Positions 35,749-49,211 of a stretch of DNA of 64,000 nt are shown here, in pieces (position 1 is the stretch's first letter; each line of letters begins with the position of its first letter). The stretch comes from Eretmocerus hayati (taxonomy: Eukaryota; Arthropoda; Insecta; Hymenoptera; Aphelinidae), in contig CM056744.1 of NCBI GenBank assembly GCA_029851415.1, forward strand, positions 118,824,838-118,888,837, in the 5' to 3' direction. Made by a program: the position numbers and the translations under genes. Under the pieces are notes generated by a model. That model had not been told where the DNA came from. It ran no database searches and saw only the letters and a list, made by a program, of their open reading frames with translations.

Positions 35749-38700
35749 CAGTAATTCGCATTGATGACGGCTATTGAGTCTTTTATCGTGCATTTGAGAA
35801 CATAAGCGTACGAATTTTTTCTCCTATCGGTTGGTACTGGTGCTTTATCTTGAATAATTCATCCGACGTGCAAAAGAGTGGTCGAATCGATGGACTGGCT
35901 ACATTTGTATTCTCTTCGGGTACTTTATGATTGATCCCCGGTGAGCCATTTCCCGCTCGTTGTAGCTCAATTTTTGCCTTTGTTCGCGCAAATTGATGCA
36001 GTAAAATGTTTCCCCTTCTTGAATGTTCGTGTAATGTCTTTTCCTGCATGCTTTTGTCCCGAATTTGAATGCATACATTTCTTACCTTACAATGTGGCTT
36101 AATTGTTACCAGTAAAAGTTCGAAATATTGATGAAAATGAAAAAAATTGGGAGTTGGAAGGTAATATTCTCTTCAATTTCATACCTCGCATCAAATTTAG
36201 ATGGCCGTAACAGATTAACTTGCCAATTGAAAACAATACAACGTTCAAAAACCAATTTCAAAAGGTAACGGTCCCTGGAACACACAAAATTCAACGGTAA
36301 ACATGATTTCTCGAAGGATTTAGTAATCAAAAGCCACCCCAACGAATTAATTGACTGAGAAGCTCAAATTTGAATACTCAAAGAACACCGGCGCAGAGCC
36401 CTATATAACCTCAACGAATTTTCATTGTTGTCTCAGATAGCCCGGAAGATTGAAGTTTCTCCATTTCAGTCAGAAGACTAAATTCAGTTTCTGCAGGCTC
36501 ATCCCTTTCCCCACCGTGGGAGTAAGTATTAGAAAATTGCTCCGACGGTTGTATCTATTGTTGCATTGTCAACTTTTAAATTGAACCGGTGCGCATATTC
36601 ATCCTGTCAGGATGATCTTTGCCGTCTGCATTATACATGCTTTACACATACGTCGTCTCAAATCACGCGTCAGAGAGTAGAATAGCAAATTCAGCAAGAA
36701 GATAGAAGTCACGAAGACCTGATGCAATTACTTCTCAAGAGAGTGTATATGCAGTCGTCTTGAGCTTCAAACTCGGTCTTGGCGGCTCTCGTAGACCAGA
36801 ACACATAATATTGTATAGTACTTGACTAGTTGAAGTGCACCGCTTCGCATTTCCCAACATCTCCGACTGTATTTCCTTAAGAAGAGTTCCATGGGCCGCA
36901 ACAATCTTGAGTCTGGTGGTGGGTGCCTGTGGCGGCTTTCGTCAAAACGCAACTTGTGTCGTTTGCAATTCAGAATATATCCCTTGCAGTTTGGCATATT
37001 GCATATCTATGAAAGAAGCCTATACAACGAGAAAAGGAATAATATCATTCGAGGATATGAGCGATTTTGTAGGCTCAGCACGTGCCTTCTCCTGATGCCA
37101 TATTATAAGTTCATACCATGGAGTTCGTCGGAATCGTATAGCAGTCGCATATTCGAGGATTATAATGTTCGTGCATTCTCTGGAAAAGATGGAAGAAGAA
37201 AGCCTGATGCTGATGGTGCTGCCTTTTTCTTTTTCGACGATTTCAAATTTTTTGGAGTCTGAAATTGCGATTGGAGCAGAGCTTTGTTTCGCAGAGACTG
37301 CTGTGTGTGATGTGCATTTGTAAAGTCTCTCTCGCCTGGCTAGGTTATTTCTCTTATACCATGAGGTAGGGTCCCTTGGCAAGTGATTATGTGCAATGCT
37401 CGACTCAAGACTCTGTGTCATATATGCCTCTATATCTCGAGTAAGGCAGAGCCCGAAAGCTTCAAGTGCAGAGAATTTGCCGAGTGAAGAGAGCGAGATG
37501 ATGTCACGATGCGACCCTTGAAAATTGAATGCATGCGCTGAGAGAGACAGACTTAAATTTACTTTTTGAATTTTTAAGCGAGGACTGTTGCATTCTATTT
37601 TTTTTCCGCCGCAAGAATTTTATCAGAACCTCACCCCTATCTCTCGCTAAAAAGAATGACATGAGTGAAAATTGTGAGATCGGAAATTTTAGTCTTTTTC
37701 ACCTATCTGAAATAACATGATATTGCGGTTGGAACAGCTATTTCGCAAAGAGTTCATGAGGTTGTAGCTCACCTGTGACCATGTGGTTTTCGGCCCGAGC
37801 CTCAGGCGAGGGTCAAAATAAACGCTCGGAAGCGAGGAACCTCATAACGAGGCGTGAATACAATGTTATGCAATTTCGTAAGCACCCAAACATCGAACAA
37901 TTGAATGAAACAATTTTTTTGAACACACACAGTAGTTTCATTAAAAGATTAAACTGGAAATAGTAGTTTTTTTCGACCATGAAATTTTGAAATCCAAACC
38001 ACGCTGATGATTCATTTTGAATGAAAATTCCAAAAGCCCACATGAATAGTATCTCAATCTTGAATTCCCTCGAGAATATTTGATTCTTATTACTTCTTGA
38101 GAGAAATCCATACCTTACCCTTAAAATAAAACCGCATAATCCGTTGAGCGTCACCCAGGACACTTGATCCTCAGTCTCTCTAAGTTATTCACGACTCCAA
38201 TCATCTTCGCTTCACTCCACTGTATAAGAAAAATGTTGAATCCGAAGTGCTCTTGGCCGTAATGTCATTACGCTCGGGTAACATGAAGCGAGCAGTTTCG
38301 CAGGCGTTAACATCAGAGTCTTGCGAAGTTTCATCTCTTCATTTTGAACGTCATTCATCCTCTTACGATGGTGTGAACGCATACTTCCCAGATTAATACC
38401 CACGCCAAAGTCAAGTTCGTTAAATGACAGGGGAAAAAGCAACACTCAACAAGGAGGCCCGACACGATATTTCTCGTGTGCTTCATCGCTATAAGGATCT
38501 AACATGGCTGTCGGGTTGCCTGCATAGAATCGTAAGACGGTTGCGTAAAGGAGCAGGTCTAGCATCATCGGGTCTGATGCTTTTTGCTTCAATGATGTTC
38601 CTATTGACACATTGTGGTTCAGGACACTTATATTTCAATCTGATCTTCTCACTCTCGCGTCCAATGGACATTTGATGACCGGGGAAAGCTAGAAACTCAA

Positions 38701-41700
38701 TATTAGGGACATGCCTAGTTGCATATTATGCTAAATCTGCACCCTTCGGCGGCCATCTTGCATTTAAAAAATCGCCTGTTTGCTGGCAACCCAACAACTA
38801 TTTCAGATCCCTATATAAAGAAAGGTGGACTAACCTGTTCGAATGATAACACAGAGGCGCAACGAATAGCTTTATACATATGTTCAAGCCTCACTTTTCA
38901 AACACTCGTCCTCAAGATCTCCTGTCGGCTCAACGACTTGAAAAACGAGAGCGGTTGAGACTTTATTCACGCGACGACTAACGCCTAGTCAGCTACTTGG
39001 CGTTACTCTTGTGTGTGAGGCTTTCAACTTGACGTAGTTTTGCATCACGCTCATAGGCGATTTTCAACGTCGACTTAATTCAGCCTCCGACTTTTGAGAG
39101 CCTGAATATAGCAATTTTGCAGAGAAAAATAGAGTACTTGAGGGCTTCAGAGGCTAGAAGCTCGGTGCTTACGGCGTCAAAGTTTCCGTAAAACGACTAA
39201 TTCTAGGCTGAAAAAGTTTCAAACTCGCCAACTTTCACGTTGTCCCCTCGCCTCTGGCAAAGTATCGCTTGAACCTCGGGTGAATTGATAAAAATTGAGG
39301 TGGTAAACTTCATCATCAATGGGAGCATAAGACACTTTGTGGTTCGAAATCGATCCATTTACATGACATTAAATCCCTGTCAAAGTTTTCGCGTCTTACT
39401 TGTTTTCGTTTCAGTCCACTTAAACTTTTCTGTTTTCCACTTATACTTTTTTCCCGTTATTAGTTCTTGAACCATATGACACGAACATTCCATATCTACT
39501 TCGTGTTTGTCGAATCATCATTAGCAGTTATTATCAGCAAAATACATTCTTCCAACTGCCAAAGGATTCCAGTACTGAATATTGCGACACGGAGAGTCAA
39601 GAATACATTCCAAACACCGTATCAAAACCCACATCGTACAGATTGCCCAGAGTTTGGAATTTAACCCCCGAATACATTGTCACCAATTGATCTTCATCAA
39701 CCATTACCAGGTGATTGAAGATAACTCTTCTTATCTCTGGTGAGACGATAGGCGAATCTGGTTGTTGTCCATATTGGGTGCATTGGATAGTTTTGCAAAG
39801 GACGTTTTACGTTTTTTGTATCTCGTGAGTCTTTTTTTGCACTGTTGAGCACATTCATAGCTCTAGATGGTTGAAAATTTAGTTGCAACAGTGGCATAAC
39901 AACCCTATCTACATCAGGCAATCGAAGTTACACTTGTTGTGATCTCTGTGTAAATTTCCTGGGTATCAGTTTTCAAATACTCGCCATCTCAATCCAACGC
40001 GTGTCAACTTTCTTTCCAATACAAAAGTTTCAGAAACGAACAATCCCTCCGTTTCAGTGAAGATTTTGCTTGGAAATTTTATGAAATTAATTGAATATCA
40101 TTGACAAAGATGCTTGACTTGAAGATAATCCTGACCACCTGTTGACTGTTGTAATCGATCGATTCATCGGAAAGCCATCTAAAACCGCCAAATCCAAAGT
40201 TCCTTCTCAAACATTTACTGGTATTTTTGTGAGAGGTGAAAAGAAAAAACCAGCCTAAATGTAGGGTAGTAATTCTGTACCTACAAGTATATCATATGTT
40301 GCATGTGCTATCTTATTTTTAAGGTAAACTCTTATCTGATTAAAGTACGATATCTTTGTAAGAAAAAATTCACCTCACCCACGAATAAATATGTACCCAA
40401 CAGCTAAATTAATATTTGAGAATTGCACGCAAGCGTAAATCTTCGCTCAACCTAACAATTAACATCATATCAGCTATTTAAGCTGTCAGCTGAAAGAATA
40501 ACAGGCTCACGCAAGGCCACACGCACATGTCTTTTTGCAAGTGCCTTTGATTTTTTCGACACCATCGTCATTGGAAACCTTCAATTTTCATGCCGGTTGA
40601 GAGTTATTCACTACTTTTTCATTTCACGAAGAAATGGAACACGATCATAGATTTTCAACTCTGATTCTGTATTGCACATGAAGACAGTTTGTGACTAATT
40701 TTTGTTTAATGAAATGGATTGCTTCGATTTTTGAAAAACTATCTTTAACTCACAATTATATGATGAGCACCATCTACAAAGATACTACAAAATTTGATGG
40801 TGATAGATAGCATTTTCCATCAAAAGAATTCTCAACCTTTTTCCAGTACGCAAAGGCATTTTTCTATTTTCCCGTCACCCGCTCGCTGTCACCGCTGTAT
40901 TGATGAAGTTCTTTTATTCTGTTCGGGCAAATATGGGTATGTGAATTGGATCCGCTTTTCATACGCTCCATTGACACGCTCATGCTGCTTTTGACGGCTC
41001 AGGTGGAAACAACGCACGCATGACGTGTGTCATTGGTTCACTTTTCCAATTTCCTCCAACAACGAGCAGCCGATAGAGAGCGCGTTCAATTCAGCTCGAG
41101 TATTTCATCTACTACTCGACATTGATACATCCGAATTTAAAAACTTTTTGCTCGATTGTGAAATCTATCCTCGATAGCTAGAAAATTTCAGGCAAATATC
41201 GATACCGAGCAGTGTTTCAACAAAAGATATTCTGTCTCACTGGTCATACTGTTGGGCAAGGATATTGAATTCCCAATCGTGAAAGTTTGGTGTGAATTTC
41301 GGTGGTCACTGTATTTCACTCGGTTCATCGTCACAGGAAGCTCATGAATTTTTCCCTATTTTTTCTTGTCAAGTGTCATTGTTCCTGAATTGAACAGTTT
41401 TCATCATATCATTGATTGCAGGAATGACGCTTGAGGATTTTTAGTTCAGTACAGTCTAAGGCAATTTCCTTGCAAATTGAATATTCTCAGCATAAAATAT
41501 CGCACACGTGAATTCACTGATGCAAGTACTACAAACTTTCAAGGGTACGTTGTAATAGATTAATTCCTCAACTCGAAGGTTGTGTGATGTAAGGCTCGAT
41601 GAAGGATCAGCACCCAAATATTTTTTACGAAACTCGAGCGGGAAAATTGGTTTAACCTTGCCCGAGGTCCAATTTCATCTTCAAACGATCAAAAGTGAAT

Positions 41701-42209
41701 CTTGGTCACTATCATTTTAGATTTTATTAAAAACTTGATATGATCCAAAATCGAACCACCCTAAAATATGTTATTCTCAAAATCACGTGATCATTTTCAT
41801 TAAAGCCATAGAAAATGACATTTTAGTCCCAATCATGGCCCATCGCACTTTTCCTCATTCATTTTTACCAGATTATCTCGGACTCTTTTGAAAACAATTT
41901 CCTCAGCAGAAAATCAACGACGATGTCGGGTAGGAGAGTTCAGCGTACTCTGAAATAGTTTTAGCCAGAGCGTAGCCACCTGAGCGTCCCACCGCGTGTT
42001 CAGGGCTGCGCTGCCTTATTCCCACCTATATTCCTTATCTCAGAGGTAGCAGCTCGGAAGTAGAAACTCTGCGAAGAGGCACTTCTCGACAGCGCAATGG
42101 ATATAGTCTAGAGAAGAAGAAAGGGCACTCGTGACGGCTCCAGCAAAAAGTGTCCCTTCTACGAAGAAATTACACGCCAGCGAAAGTCTCTCTGTGAGAG
42201 ATTCTCCAT
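35749..42209. other. Noncoding stretch
   Basis: No supported gene. Open frames at 36767-37421 overlap on both strands and contain no recognised domain. No large repeat was noticed. Confidence 0.45.
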
Positions 42210-42239
42210 GTCGTCGTCGTCGTCGTCGTCGTCGTCGTC
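42210..42239 (+). repeat. (GTC)10 microsatellite
   Basis: Ten uninterrupted GTC units inside a GC-richer segment (about 42000-42900). It creates artificial poly-Ser and poly-Arg open frames on the two strands, which were not called as genes. Confidence 0.95.
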
Positions 42240-43235
42240 TGATGCGGGAAACAAAAGCACCTCCACTCGCGATAAGTATTACGTACGTCGGCTCTACTAT
42301 ACTTACTTCGTTGCTGCCGAGTTGTACTATACTGTGACGTCCACCTGCAGCAGCAGCAGTCTGGCTCTCCACCATCTCACTTTGACTGCTTTCGCTTTTT
42401 GCTCGCTCGTGTCTCGCTCTCTGTACCCCCAGCATCAAAGTATATATCTACAGATCGTCGTCGTCCCCTTGCGATTTTCTGCAAAGACACCTTGCGATCG
42501 TATCTCCACGTCCATCGAACGTAAAATAATGTCTATTACGTGTGCCTGTATTTGTGATGGTATAGAAGTTGAAGTTAGTGAGGTTAGGTGAGCCTGTGGG
42601 CTGAGAGGCTCATTGAAACGCAACATATAATAGCCTAGGGGCTCTACCGAACGCTTTTGTGTTTTCGCGCCTCGAGAAGTTGAGGGTATTAGCTGAGAAA
42701 CGTGTCTACGAGGAACACCGTATGAGAGTTTCGAGACACGGGTCTGTCGGATTTTCGGTAGACACGTACGGTGCACTATCGGCACTTTTGCGCAATCTTA
42801 CACTGAGCGGAGTCTACTGGGATCGCTATCTTCACAGTGCTACCACGACGATTCTATACGCCACGTGTTTTAGCCACTTTTTAGCATCTGGGGGGCTGAA
42901 GGAAATTTCGTTTGACTTCGTGTGTTCACATTTATCTACTTTGTAAGCTTCGCATCTCATGTGAAACGTTCTTTCATTCCTAAAGATTAGAGTCGGCGTA
43001 TGGAGGATATTTGGGTTATCTCATTTTGTCATTACCACTTTTCGTTCTTCTTTCGGGAAATGATGTCGATTAATCCGATCGATCCTAGAATGTAACATAT
43101 TTCATTATTAGAAGTATCATTTGTCTTAATCAGGTTGATTTTTCCATCGTTTCCTGATATTGGTTCCTTCTGTGGCCGGCTTAGATTAATATTTAAAAGC
43201 TGCGAATCATGCCAGGCCTTCAGGTTCGTGTCAAA

Positions 43236-43253
43236 TGGCGCCCAACGTGGGGC
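43236..43253 (+). other. tRNA-Lys(CUU) primer-binding site of a decayed LTR retrotransposon
   Basis: TGGCGCCCAACGTGGGGC is, from known animal tRNA sequence, the exact complement of the 18 nt at the 3' end (with CCA) of tRNA-Lys(CUU). The sequence just upstream ends GTGTCA followed by AA, as expected if an LTR ends in CA two bases before the primer site. The LTR would extend left toward about 43000; its start was not found. No gag or pol is recognisable downstream, so only this fragment survives, or the rest has been deleted. Confidence 0.6.
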
Positions 43254-43615
43254 CACCACTTCCGATGGGCTAAAATACCCTCGGCATGGATGTCAAATTT
43301 GTATTCAAGTTTGTGTCACATCGCCTCGGCGTGATTGACCTATCGTTTGGAAGAGGAATAGAATTGAACAAAAATTTCTCGTAACAGTGGTCTGTCTACC
43401 TCAAAAATTTCAGATCGTCATCATACATTTTATCACAACTCCATGAAATCTGAACCGGAACTCTTCATTATTTCTCATCGCCGCGTAATTTTCTGAAATC
43501 ATCAGTCCATGGTAGAAGATTAAGGCATAGATTATTCTCAATATTATATACAATTTGACTGTGAGACTCCAAAACCTCGATTTGAAGAACAATCATCTCG
43601 ACTTGAGATTACATT

Positions 43616-43757
43616 TGACCCCGTGTATTCGCGGGGGTTACGTTCCAAGAAAATTTACCGCGATTATGAAATTTTGCTGATACTGGAGCATCGCTTTTAT
43701 TGAAATATTGAAATAAGGGGTCATTTCTTGCCCGCAGTTCGCAAACACGGAGGGTCG
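43616..43757. mobile_element. pogo/Tigger-like MITE remnant, about 142 bp
   Basis: The left end GACCCCGTGTATTCGCGGG and the inverted right end (CGACCCTCCGTGTTTGCGA on the complement) pair imperfectly. The sequence GCGGGGGTTACGTTCCAAGA right after the left terminus is typical, from memory, of pogo/Tigger-type Tc1-mariner MITEs. No coding capacity. Confidence 0.5.
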
Positions 43758-46072
43758 TTTGTACACCCAATCAAATAGTGTTGACCTATATAATGCAGCC
43801 ATATTCATTGTTACTGACTTGTGTGCTCCTGGTAACTACCTTTTTAACGTGAATTTGATCTTGAAAGACGTGTTTATCGAGCGACCAACTTGGCTCATGA
43901 GAACGATGAATTTTTCTTGTCGATGACGAAGCGGTATTCAGAGAGCCTTTATTATGCAAAGTTTTTTCCTCTTTGAGGAGCTGATAGAGGCCGTGCAGAT
44001 CGACGATGGGAGAGCAAAAACCATCTGAAGCCATACCAACGTCTTCTTAGCTCTGATATACCTTACACCAGAAAAAAGAGACGATCAATGCGTGGGAACT
44101 TATTGGCTTCCCTGCTGCAGTATGTCCTGCATCAGCATCGATTAATCGGAACGATCCAGCAATAAACCCTCAGCATCTCACAGAATCCCACCTAATGCTA
44201 CTGGTGTTTTCACTATCTATCCTTATATTGTAATAAACATTAACTCTGGCACACTTTGGTGATTTATTTGAAATTAATTAATCAACGAAGGAAGAGTGGA
44301 AAAAACTAACTAGAACAAGGCCGTGATTCTTGCAAGACTGTGAAACTATACATTTCCATGACGAACAATTTGAACCACGCCGTCTCAAGACAACTTAGAA
44401 CAATAGATTGGCGAATTGTGGTTATAGTTCCCACTTTTTTGGAAGACCCATCGCCATATCGATTTAGATTTCTCCATCATTCGAAAATAAAATTGTTAAC
44501 AGTGGATATTTTTGGACGTGATTCGAAAGATCAGTGCAGCGTTTCGAGATTCAAAAATTTAAACTTTAACATCAATGTCTTTGCGAAACTCGGCAGTCTT
44601 CTCCAAATTTAACCAAAAAATAACTCAAGAAAAAGTTGGATTAATTTTTCTCCACCAACCCACCAGAAAATCATCTCTCCTACGATCTGGTCTACTTTTC
44701 CGAAGTAGAGACAACTCAAGAAACTATCAGGATAATATCGTGATCTCAACACCCAGCTCATTCTTCTCTACAGAGTCTTCCTGCAGCCACTTTTTCGCGC
44801 GCTGCCCAAGTGGCGTGACAACCGCGTGACGGATATTTGCCAAGCCGTCGTCGTCCCTCTATAGCCTGCAGCAGCTATTATGATGATGATGGCTCGATGT
44901 GCAGGCGCGGAAAGATGGCGGTGGTGGTGCATAGCGATCTCATACTGTCATTGGCATTGGATTGGCTTATGCACCAAACGGTCGTCGTCACGCTCTTTTT
45001 ATTTTCACCGCAAGAAAATGAGAAGACAACGGGCCTCTTGTATACAATCCTTGCTCAAATCAAACTGGAGCTATATATACGATGCCACCGCTAACGTTTG
45101 TCGTAATGCTTCCGTCGTTGGTTCGTTGTATTATCCTGTGATGGTGTTTATATGGAGGTTCCAAAGATGAGAGATCAGACTCTTTGTGATGATGACGGCG
45201 CTTGGTTCGTTTGTGGGCTCCCATCGCTCCGCGTGATCTTCCCATGGAAAAGAGACTTTGCTTTCTTGTTTGCGTCGATCCGTTTGGGATATATTTTCTT
45301 ACGACTAACGGTCAACCATTCTATCCTCATCGACGACGCGACAATGCATATAAAGTTTCCAGGCCTTTGCATGGAACAGTTGATTTCCCGTGACACTTTG
45401 GTATTGTTTGTAGCCTCGTTCTGCATTTGTGACTGCGTTTGGTTCGGGGAAATTTCCTTAGCCGGAACGATTAAGAGGTAATTGTTGTTGCCTATATTAT
45501 AATGTCGTCAAGTCCATAGATTGCTGCGAGAGTATGAGTTGGATTCAGAATAATTTGTGAGTAATGTTAAGTTTGTAAAAGTTCCTTCGAATAGATGCAG
45601 ATTCAACTTCAGATAGGTAGAATTGTTACAAACTGACGATTCTTAAGCAAATCTTCATTGACTACCCGGGAAATTTGAGCACTTTTTCTCATTTGAATCT
45701 CGTGATTTTTGTATGATTCTTTTCAGAATCTGTTGTCGAATGTCGCTTGCTTCATTATCTGCTGAGAAAATCCCAGTTCTTGACAAGAATGTCAAAAAAA
45801 GAATTTCTACTCTGTTGAGTTGTGGGTAGTTCGATTACACTGAAATTGAAATGCTCCAAACTTTCTATCGTGTGAAGGGAGGAGTTGCCCATGACATTAT
45901 TGAAATCCATCTTTACGTGAGCAATGAATAGTGGGGTAGGCCAAAAATGAAAATTTTTCAATTTCAACGTGTTTGCGTTGGCGGAGCTTGTATGGTTACA
46001 TAAAAACACATGAAAATCCCTGGAACATGCTGAGCGATAAAATGTTTGGTCTTGTCAAGAGACTTGGAAGCT
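43758..46072. other. Noncoding stretch, partly CpG-rich
   Basis: A GC-richer patch at about 44760-45300 has many overlapping open frames on both strands (up to about 109 codons) with no recognised domain. It could be regulatory sequence or an unrecognised noncoding transcript. Confidence 0.4.
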
Positions 46073-46504
46073 GAAACAAAGATGTACGGCTCATTTTCGC
46101 ACTTATCCCTTCAAATCGGTGTTCTTACTTATGGATGCTGCGTTCTAACCTACAAACATGCATTGTTAGCTATGTTTTCTTAAGTATTTTGGCCTTTTGT
46201 AACCCACCCCGGTGGTTTCCAGGACCGAGAGCGCATGTGGAATGGAATACCCGTGCACAATGTCGGTCTTTCTGATATTTCTGACGAAATTTGTCAATGT
46301 TGACTAGTTTGAACTTTCTCGGTGTGCCATTGCTCCTGAAAATCACCGAGATTAGTTTGAAAAGGTCAAAATACCTAGGCAGACATAGCTTACAATGCAT
46401 GCTTTTCGGTTAGAACGCAGCATCCATAAGAGAAAACCGTTTCGAAGGGAATGAGTGCAAAAATGAGAAACTCACACATGGCTCCTTACGTACATTTCTG
46501 TTTC
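46073..46504. mobile_element. Foldback MITE, about 432 bp
   Basis: The left arm (46073 to about 46205) and right arm (about 46350-46504) are inverted. GAAACAAAGATGTACGG pairs with CGTACATTTCTGTTTC, and CTTATGGATGCTGCGTTCTAAC and GCATGCATTGT are matched by their complements at about 46410-46431 and 46395-46405. The central portion of about 145 bp is not inverted. No clear target duplication. Confidence 0.65.
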
Positions 46505-49112
46505 TAACATCAACTTCCTTGTAAGTACATGTAAATACTCAAATTTTGCCGCCCCAAACACGTTTAAATTCAAATATTTCCATTTTCCGGCGTCCAATCT
46601 GGTGAACAAGTTCCCGCCATCTTATGAGTCATCAATCCGGTAAATCACAGACTCAATGACCTAAAAATAAATTTTTGAAATAACACTGAGACCAGTACAG
46701 TAACATGTGAAGAATCAAAATTTACTGTCTTCCAACTTCATCTCACTGTCACATGTGTGCAGATTTGAGCCAGTCCCTTTCCAACCTCAAATTCGGTCAA
46801 AAATGTAACTCGTGGCTTAATTTGAAACCAGAATTAGCATTCTCGACCCAGGTTAACTAATAAAACTTGTACTTCCGCGTACAGTAGTAACAAAGTCGAA
46901 TTTCACCACAGCCGCGAGAGAGAGCTGAATTTGAATATTTCAAAGCCGGAGAAACATACATATCCCCAAAATCCTCCATACCATCAAATAACTTGCCAGA
47001 GCTCTCCGTCGACCCGTGAATCGTATAATTTTGCAAAGCAGTGAGAAGCCGAACCAGGAGTGTCGCGTTACATTGAAATGAAATTCACACATCGAATCCA
47101 AAAGTAAAGCTGGGCATGCACAGCTCGAGCCGTGCTCTCATAGAATTTATATCTCAATCAAGAGCTCCGAGCTCGCCAATTTTGCGAAAAAAGAGGAGCT
47201 AGTGGCTGAACGTGAATACGGTGGGGGGGGGGGGTGTTTCAACATAAGCCATCTAATAAGCGAGGTGAGTACGATAGCAGCTCTGGGTATATATAATACT
47301 ATTCTCTGTGGATGTGCTAGCCGCGTGAAAAAGCTGAAAGTTTTATCGTGTCCCGTGGCGCGGCTTTATTGGGGCATAAAGCACACACTGCAGAAACCAC
47401 CCCCCCCTCCCTTCCCATCTCAAATACCGGGCGCGCGACACATCGGTGCCGTGCAGCAGCAGCACCACACGGCATATGACGCCTTTTTTGCGTTATTAAA
47501 TTCCAGGTCGTCGCGCGAGGTTCTATCCTGTCGGGGGTTGAGTATACATGGCATAGTCCTGACGTTTTCGATGAGCGAGTACAGCAGAGAGCACAGCCCC
47601 CGAGAGACCGAACGCGTAAAATCGAAGCCATCTCGAGCTCGTCGTTTACCCCCTGTGTCAAGGGGTCATACACGCACGCTTCGAAATTCTCTCTGATTAA
47701 AGTTGTAAATCCATACTCGGCGATCGCTCTCAAGCTTTTTGCGTACATTCTTCTGTCGTGTCACGAGCTATAACCTTCTGGTATTATTTCGATAAATATT
47801 TCTTTTTGTTGTGAGTGAAGAGAAAAACTCGTGGACCATGATGATACTTTGCGATGCGCATTTTGGTTGCTTTTTCGTCGGAAAGTTCGTTATAGGAAAA
47901 ATGGTAGCCTTTCACTCTCAATGCAAAATTAATCAGAAGAAGCTTTGGCATCATCGTGATCGCGCCCACAATGATCTTCGTGCTGATGAGTTTTGTAATT
48001 GTGAATTTAATATTTTGGGATTACATTTTGATTCGGAAAAGGGGGCTGGATCAATTTATATGAATATCGGCAAAAGTTCTGCAGGTATCGATGTATGCGA
48101 TTCGCTGAATAATTGAAACAAATGAATTTCAATAAGAGTTTACAGAAGCATGACAAGAGAGTGACTGAAAATTGCTACATGTCGAATCGCAAAATATGCA
48201 CTGTTGCTTGCTGTTTGCTGTTTTTAATCAAACGCATCAATGCACACGTTGTACCGGGAGATAAACTGGTACCATGTTAAAAGCATCGATATGTCCTGAA
48301 TATTGATTTATACATTTTCAAAAAAACAAATGAAATTATATCGAAATCCCAAAATGTAAATATTAACTCTTCCCTTGTGAAAATTTCAATTATTCTGTAA
48401 AAGCAACCTTTTTGACTCAAAATCCACCAGTGACCTCCATTCCAACCCTTTTCGTGAGAAATGTAGAAATATATATTGTGAAGTGCAATGAACACAGTCA
48501 GTTTTGTAAATAACTATAATGCTTCGTGAGCAAAATTGGCGCCTCGCCATTCCTTTATCACGCCGCACTCCTCTTTTCTCACCCGCAAAAATTACGACGT
48601 GCAATGCAAAAGCTGCCATCGCTACTGTTGCGTCCAATATTACACGATGCTTCTGTTGCCTGGTGCAGTGTATAGACGGCTTTCCATTAGTGCTGGCATA
48701 AAAAAAAAAGAAACAAGACAAGCTATGGGTGGTCGGTATGAATGAGTGATGTGTTACTGCAACTTGCGCAAAAACCGCTTATGAACTTCTCCATTGAGAG
48801 GTAATACATTTAGTTTATATGAGAAAATTTTTTCCCTGGATCCATATTTTTACGACTTTTCACGACTTGTTTATGTTAGAGTATTTGATTAGTAATCAAT
48901 CGAAGATAAACAACGTGGATGCACGGGTACGTTGAGCCTATATCAAACTATGGAATAGCTGAAAAAAGTTGATGGCTCGTCATTTGTTTAATTCGATAGT
49001 ATGATGTTTTCAGGAGTGCGCTTCGTCTTGAGAACTTACTGACGCACAATGTGAAGGAAGATCCTAGGATAGTTGTTAAATGAATAGGAAGAAATTTATC
49101 ATTTTCTATATG
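46505..49112. other. Noncoding stretch
   Basis: A CpG-richer patch at 47100-47700 with a G12 run (47222-47233) contains overlapping open frames of 164 codons (plus) and 143 codons (minus). Both are low complexity, unrecognised and mutually exclusive, so neither was called. Confidence 0.4.
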
Positions 49113-49211
49113 AGTTGATTATTTGGTCTCGTCGATCTTGAAGGACGGACCTTCAAGATCCGTCCTTCCGTCCTTCCGTCCTTCAAAATCGATGAGACCA
49201 AATAATCAACT
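49113..49211. repeat. 99-nt hairpin, 37-bp stem
   Basis: 49113-49149 pairs with 49175-49211 at 35 of 37 positions (AGTTGATTATTTGGTCTC against its complement). The 25-nt loop continues into a triple CGTCCTTC repeat. Size resembles a microRNA precursor, but near-perfect pairing and AT-rich ends favour a tiny MITE. Confidence 0.75.

Noticed and set aside
42131..42591. Poly-Ser and poly-Arg open frames
   Set aside because: Created by the (GTC)10 microsatellite; no coding support outside it.
47202..47748. Overlapping 164-codon plus and 143-codon minus open frames
   Set aside because: Mutually exclusive, low complexity around G and C runs, no recognised domain. The patch is CpG-rich, so stop codons are rarer by composition.
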